From Alphaproteobacteria bacterium (lineage in GTDB: Bacteria > Pseudomonadota > Alphaproteobacteria > Thalassobaculales > Thalassobaculaceae), in contig JANSYS010000002.1 in assembly GCA_024742275.1 (NCBI GenBank), positions 308,611 through 372,610 on the forward strand: 64,000 nucleotides of DNA, written 5' to 3'. The notes beneath the pieces were generated by a model, which searched no databases, had not been told where the DNA came from, and saw nothing but the letters and a program-made list of their open reading frames with translations. Shown here in pieces: positions 62,082 through 64,000 of the stretch (positions are counted from its first letter, which is position 1; each line of letters begins with the position of its first letter). Made by a program: the position numbers and the translations under genes.

Positions 62082-62813
62082 TTAGACCCGGCGGGCGAAC
62101 CAGACCACGCGGCCGACGATCGAGACCTCGTCGACCGTGCGTTCGTAATCCTGGTAGCGCGGATTGGCGGAGCGGATCAGCACCCTTGCCGGCTCCGTGT
62201 TCGGAACCGGTTCCAGTTGCTTGGCCACCAGCCCCATGCCGTCGAACAACACGAAGATGCCCGGCGGCGACGGGGCCTTGCGGGCGGTGTCGACCAGAAT
62301 CTTGTCTCCGGATTCCAGGATCGGCTCCATCGAGTCGCCGTCGATCGAGATGATGCGCAGGGTCTCCGCATCGGCGTGAAGTTCATGATGCAGCCAGGCG
62401 GTCGGGAAATACCAGGTCTCGCCGCGGCGTTCCTGGTCGATCAGGGTGCCGCCGCCGGCCGATGCGATGATCTGCACTTCCGGCACGCCGGCCACGGCCG
62501 GATCGCTGTCGGCGGTGAGCGCCCGGGCATACGTCACCGCGCGACGGGTCGTCATCGCGCTCGCCTGCCGAGCGCCCGATGAGGGTGCCTTGGGCGCTGT
62601 ACCGTCCCGCAGCTCGCCTTCGTCGATGCCGAGATGGGCCGCCAACAGGTGGCGGACATCCTCCGGCAGTTTCCGCGGCGTTCCCCGGTGAATGAACTGG
62701 TGCAGGTAGGCGTGGTTTTTGCCGCAGGCGATCGACGCCGCCTTGAGGTCGGTGGGCGGATCGCGGTGCGCGATCAGCTCCAGGACGCGGCGCCGGATGG
62801 GGTCGAGTTTCAT
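62082..62813 (-). CDS. Phage-type repressor with S24 peptidase domain
   Basis: Encodes 243 residues. Residues 20-62 look like a short helix-turn-helix (KAASIACGKNHAYLHQFIHR, GIDEGEL). Residues 112-243 are a LexA/CI-type S24 serine peptidase with nucleophile Ser161 in GDSMEP and Lys198 in VAKQ. Such proteins repress prophage or mobile-element genes and inactivate themselves on RecA activation. The gene is divergent from a DUF6362-like gene across a 124-base control region with repeats. It may be a genuine phage remnant regulator. Confidence 0.87.
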   Translation of the reverse strand: MKLDPIRRRVLELIAHRDPPTDLKAASIACGKNHAYLHQFIHRGTPRKLPEDVRHLLAAHLGIDEGELRDGTAPKAPSSGARQASAMTTRRAVTYARALTADSDPAVAGVPEVQIIASAGGGTLIDQERRGETWYFPTAWLHHELHADAETLRIISIDGDSMEPILESGDKILVDTARKAPSPPGIFVLFDGMGLVAKQLEPVPNTEPARVLIRSANPRYQDYERTVDEVSIVGRVVWFARRV

Positions 62814-62937
62814 GAGTTAATTCTTATGCCGCCATCGATCACCTGTACAGAATAAAAATCCTATTGATATCGGCATACCGGCTCCCTATGATAAGAAAAT
62901 ACCAATTAACATCGATCACTTTGCTGGAGGCCCAGAC
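62814..62937. promoter_or_regulatory. Divergent control region with repeated operator-like elements
   Basis: AT-rich for this genome. It contains a direct repeat CATCGATCAC at 62833-62842 and 62910-62919, and an inverted pair GTTAATT (62816-62822) / AATTAAC (62904-62910). These flank the promoter at 62864-62892 and are suitable binding sites for the adjacent S24 repressor. Confidence 0.5.
62864..62892 (+). promoter_or_regulatory. Predicted promoter of the DUF6362-like gene
   Basis: TTGATA at 62864-62869, a 17-base spacer and TATGAT at 62887-62892, close to the sigma-70 consensus. The predicted start near 62899 gives a leader of about 40 bases. Confidence 0.65.
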
Positions 62938-63387
62938 ATGTCGCTCAGTCCTTCCGAAACCGCGCCCGCCAGAGTGTCCGAAGGCGGGCGTGCTGCCGCG
63001 CCGGACCCGGTTCCGGCGTTGCTGCGCGAGGCTGCGGATACGTTGCGGCGCCTGCCGAGCGCTCTCGCCCGACCCCGGCTATCCAGTTGGCCGGCGGTGG
63101 TCCGGGACAGTGCCGCTGCGTTGGTCGCAGCGGATTCTCCAGGTCGCTTAAGGATTCCGCCGTCGCCCCAGGCGATCGACCGGATGGACCGGACGCTCGG
63201 TTGGCTGCTGTCCTGCGACGACGAGGCGCGGCGGCTGGTCTGGGCGCGCGCGACAGGAGTCTCCTGGCGGCGGCTGGAGGACTTGGACGGACGCAGTCAC
63301 GTAACCCTGCGCAAGATCGTCGCGCGCGGTCATGACCAGATCCGGGTATCTTTGGTGGCAAATTATAGGAAAAAACCAAAAATATGA
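62938..63387 (+). CDS. DUF6362-like protein
   Basis: Encodes 149 residues from ATG 62938 with GGAGG 8 bases upstream. The core has WPAVVRDSA, PSPQAIDRMDRTLGWLL, RRLVWARATGVSWRRLEDL and a final RKIVARGHDQI, matching a small helical family (DUF6362) common in alphaproteobacterial phages and phage-like elements. The C-terminal part resembles a sigma-like/helix-turn-helix pattern. Function unknown. It is divergent from the S24 repressor, which probably controls it. Confidence 0.72.
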   Translation: MSLSPSETAPARVSEGGRAAAPDPVPALLREAADTLRRLPSALARPRLSSWPAVVRDSAAALVAADSPGRLRIPPSPQAIDRMDRTLGWLLSCDDEARRLVWARATGVSWRRLEDLDGRSHVTLRKIVARGHDQIRVSLVANYRKKPKI

Positions 63388-63627
63388 AAAAATCACTTTA
63401 CACGGTTTCGAAAATCGGATAGAACTTCGATCAAGCTTGGATCACTGCATTGTCAATTTCCACAGTTGTCGCCGGTTTTTCAGAATTAGCGTTATCTGTT
63501 CTCAAAATTGTCAAATTCTTGGATTCGTAAAATTCATTAAAATCAATGACTTGCAGATTTATGCTGGTTTTGATGTCAAGTCGGCGACCCGCCAGCTTGA
63601 AGCTGTCATTGGAGTCCGCAGTCTCTA
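63388..63627. other. AT-rich stretch without a supported gene
   Basis: The most AT-rich stretch of this size in the window, with runs such as AAAAAACC and TCAAAATTGTCAAATTCTTGG. An open frame at 63332-63628 starts inside the DUF6362-like gene in another frame and has no homology, so it is not accepted. The DNA resembles the edge of a horizontally acquired or decaying region. Confidence 0.4.
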
Positions 63628-63850
63628 GGTGATTGAGCCAACCGATAGCCTGCTGAAACTCGCCGCTTGTAGATGCCCACGACCTCTTTCAGGAGCGCCA
63701 AGCGTCTAACCGCGGTCGGTGCATGCTCCGCGGGCGATAAGAGCCTGCGCGCATGCCGGTTCGATCTTCAGGGCTCTTCGGGCGAACGCGGCTGCAACCT
63801 CTCGATCGTCTTGGGCATCCTCCATTCCGTCGAGCGCGCGCTCGAGACGG
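63628..63850 (-). pseudogene. Remnant of a TPR-repeat protein gene, frameshifted
   Basis: On the reverse strand the frame ending at 63706 contains EVAAAFARRALKIEPACAQA, which looks like a TPR helix pair (ARRAL.I.P.CA.A) of a known family. After the stop, the neighbouring frame continues LALLKEVVGIYKRRVSAGYR, matching the next part of such proteins (EAL.LYR.GV.AG.R). A frameshift joins the two, and no full gene surrounds them. This supports a decayed gene fragment rather than an active gene. Confidence 0.4.
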
Positions 63851-63881
63851 GGGTCTAAAGGCTGATTACCCGTTTGATGTT

Positions 63882-64000
63882 GTGAATGTGTCCTGCGGGA
63901 AATGTGACCGTCTAGGCAGATACAGGAAGCAGACACTTCTGGCGAAATATGGTGGTGCTATTGCGATGCCTGACCTTCGATGGGAAATCGCCGCTGATTG
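63882..64000 (+). CDS. Start of a small CxxC-motif protein (cut by window edge)
   Basis: An open frame running off the right edge. From GTG 63882 (or 63888) it reads NVSCGKCDRLGRYRKQTLL and continues AKYGGAIAMPDLRWEIAAD. The CGKC motif followed by RLGRYR..LL.KYG....MPDL is a pattern seen in small zinc-ribbon-like proteins of alphaproteobacteria and their phages. No strong ribosome-binding site is visible, so the true start may lie further upstream. Function unknown. Confidence 0.55.
   Translation, partial: MNVSCGKCDRLGRYRKQTLLAKYGGAIAMPDLRWEIAAD

Noticed and set aside
63332..63628. 98-codon frame overlapping the DUF6362-like gene end
   Set aside because: It starts inside another gene in a different frame and runs through AT-rich DNA with no recognisable motif.
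1..64000. rRNA, tRNA, insertion sequence or complete prophage
   Set aside because: I recognise no tRNA or rRNA genes and no transposase or integrase; phage-like features are limited to the right end.

Overview
The window looks like chromosomal DNA of a GC-rich alphaproteobacterium, most like a marine member of the Rhodospirillales. This rests on the high GC and codon use, a CheY-like regulator ending in a YVGPDRRR tail, DctP and fused DctQM TRAP genes, a TIGR04372-type glycosyltransferase, a DUF6362-type protein and XylX-like sugar-acid enzymes. I see no rRNA, tRNA, CRISPR array or insertion sequence.

Left region (1-13342). Sugar-modifying genes (C-methyltransferase tail, epimerase, CmcI-like methyltransferase) lead into a type I secretion ABC transporter and adaptor, then a short RTX protein. 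A reverse-strand block follows with arabinose-5-phosphate isomerase, a methyltransferase-glycosyltransferase fusion, two more glycosyltransferases and a TPR protein with a glycosyltransferase-like domain. Pairing RTX export with glycan genes resembles S-layer loci such as Caulobacter rsaADE/lps.

Central region (13669-28402). A forward array carries a 2OG-Fe(II) oxygenase and an LIC12192-like 'sporadic carbohydrate cluster' protein. A recognisable promoter then precedes a tightly packed 13-gene operon. It encodes epimerases, GmhA-like isomerase, GmhB-like phosphatase, transaldolase, a nucleotidyltransferase-kinase fusion in the reverse order of HldE, Gfo/Idh oxidoreductase, a UDP-glucose-dehydrogenase homologue lacking the catalytic Cys, a methyltransferase, split transketolase and a normal nucleotide-sugar dehydrogenase. 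Together these look like a self-contained pathway that builds, activates and tailors an unusual heptose or longer sugar for the surface glycan. This is the best candidate for an undescribed system here.

Right-central region (28778-45852). A hybrid histidine kinase and response regulator, aminopeptidase P, a PilZ-like small protein, an amidohydrolase, a universal stress protein, an orphan HlyC-like lysine acyltransferase, a TRAP transporter with a 39-residue membrane protein behind it, an OmpA lipoprotein and a large RTX protein with a clear promoter and operator-like repeats.

Right region (45938-64000). Sugar-acid catabolism (two SDRs, two FAH-fold enzymes, KDGal kinase and KDPGal aldolase), tandem M20 amidohydrolases, a TIGR04372 glycosyltransferase, a small secreted protein interrupted by an in-frame amber codon, and hydantoinase/oxoprolinase subunits. 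The end carries a phage-type S24 repressor divergent from a DUF6362 gene, AT-rich DNA, a decayed TPR-gene remnant and the start of a CxxC protein that runs off the edge.
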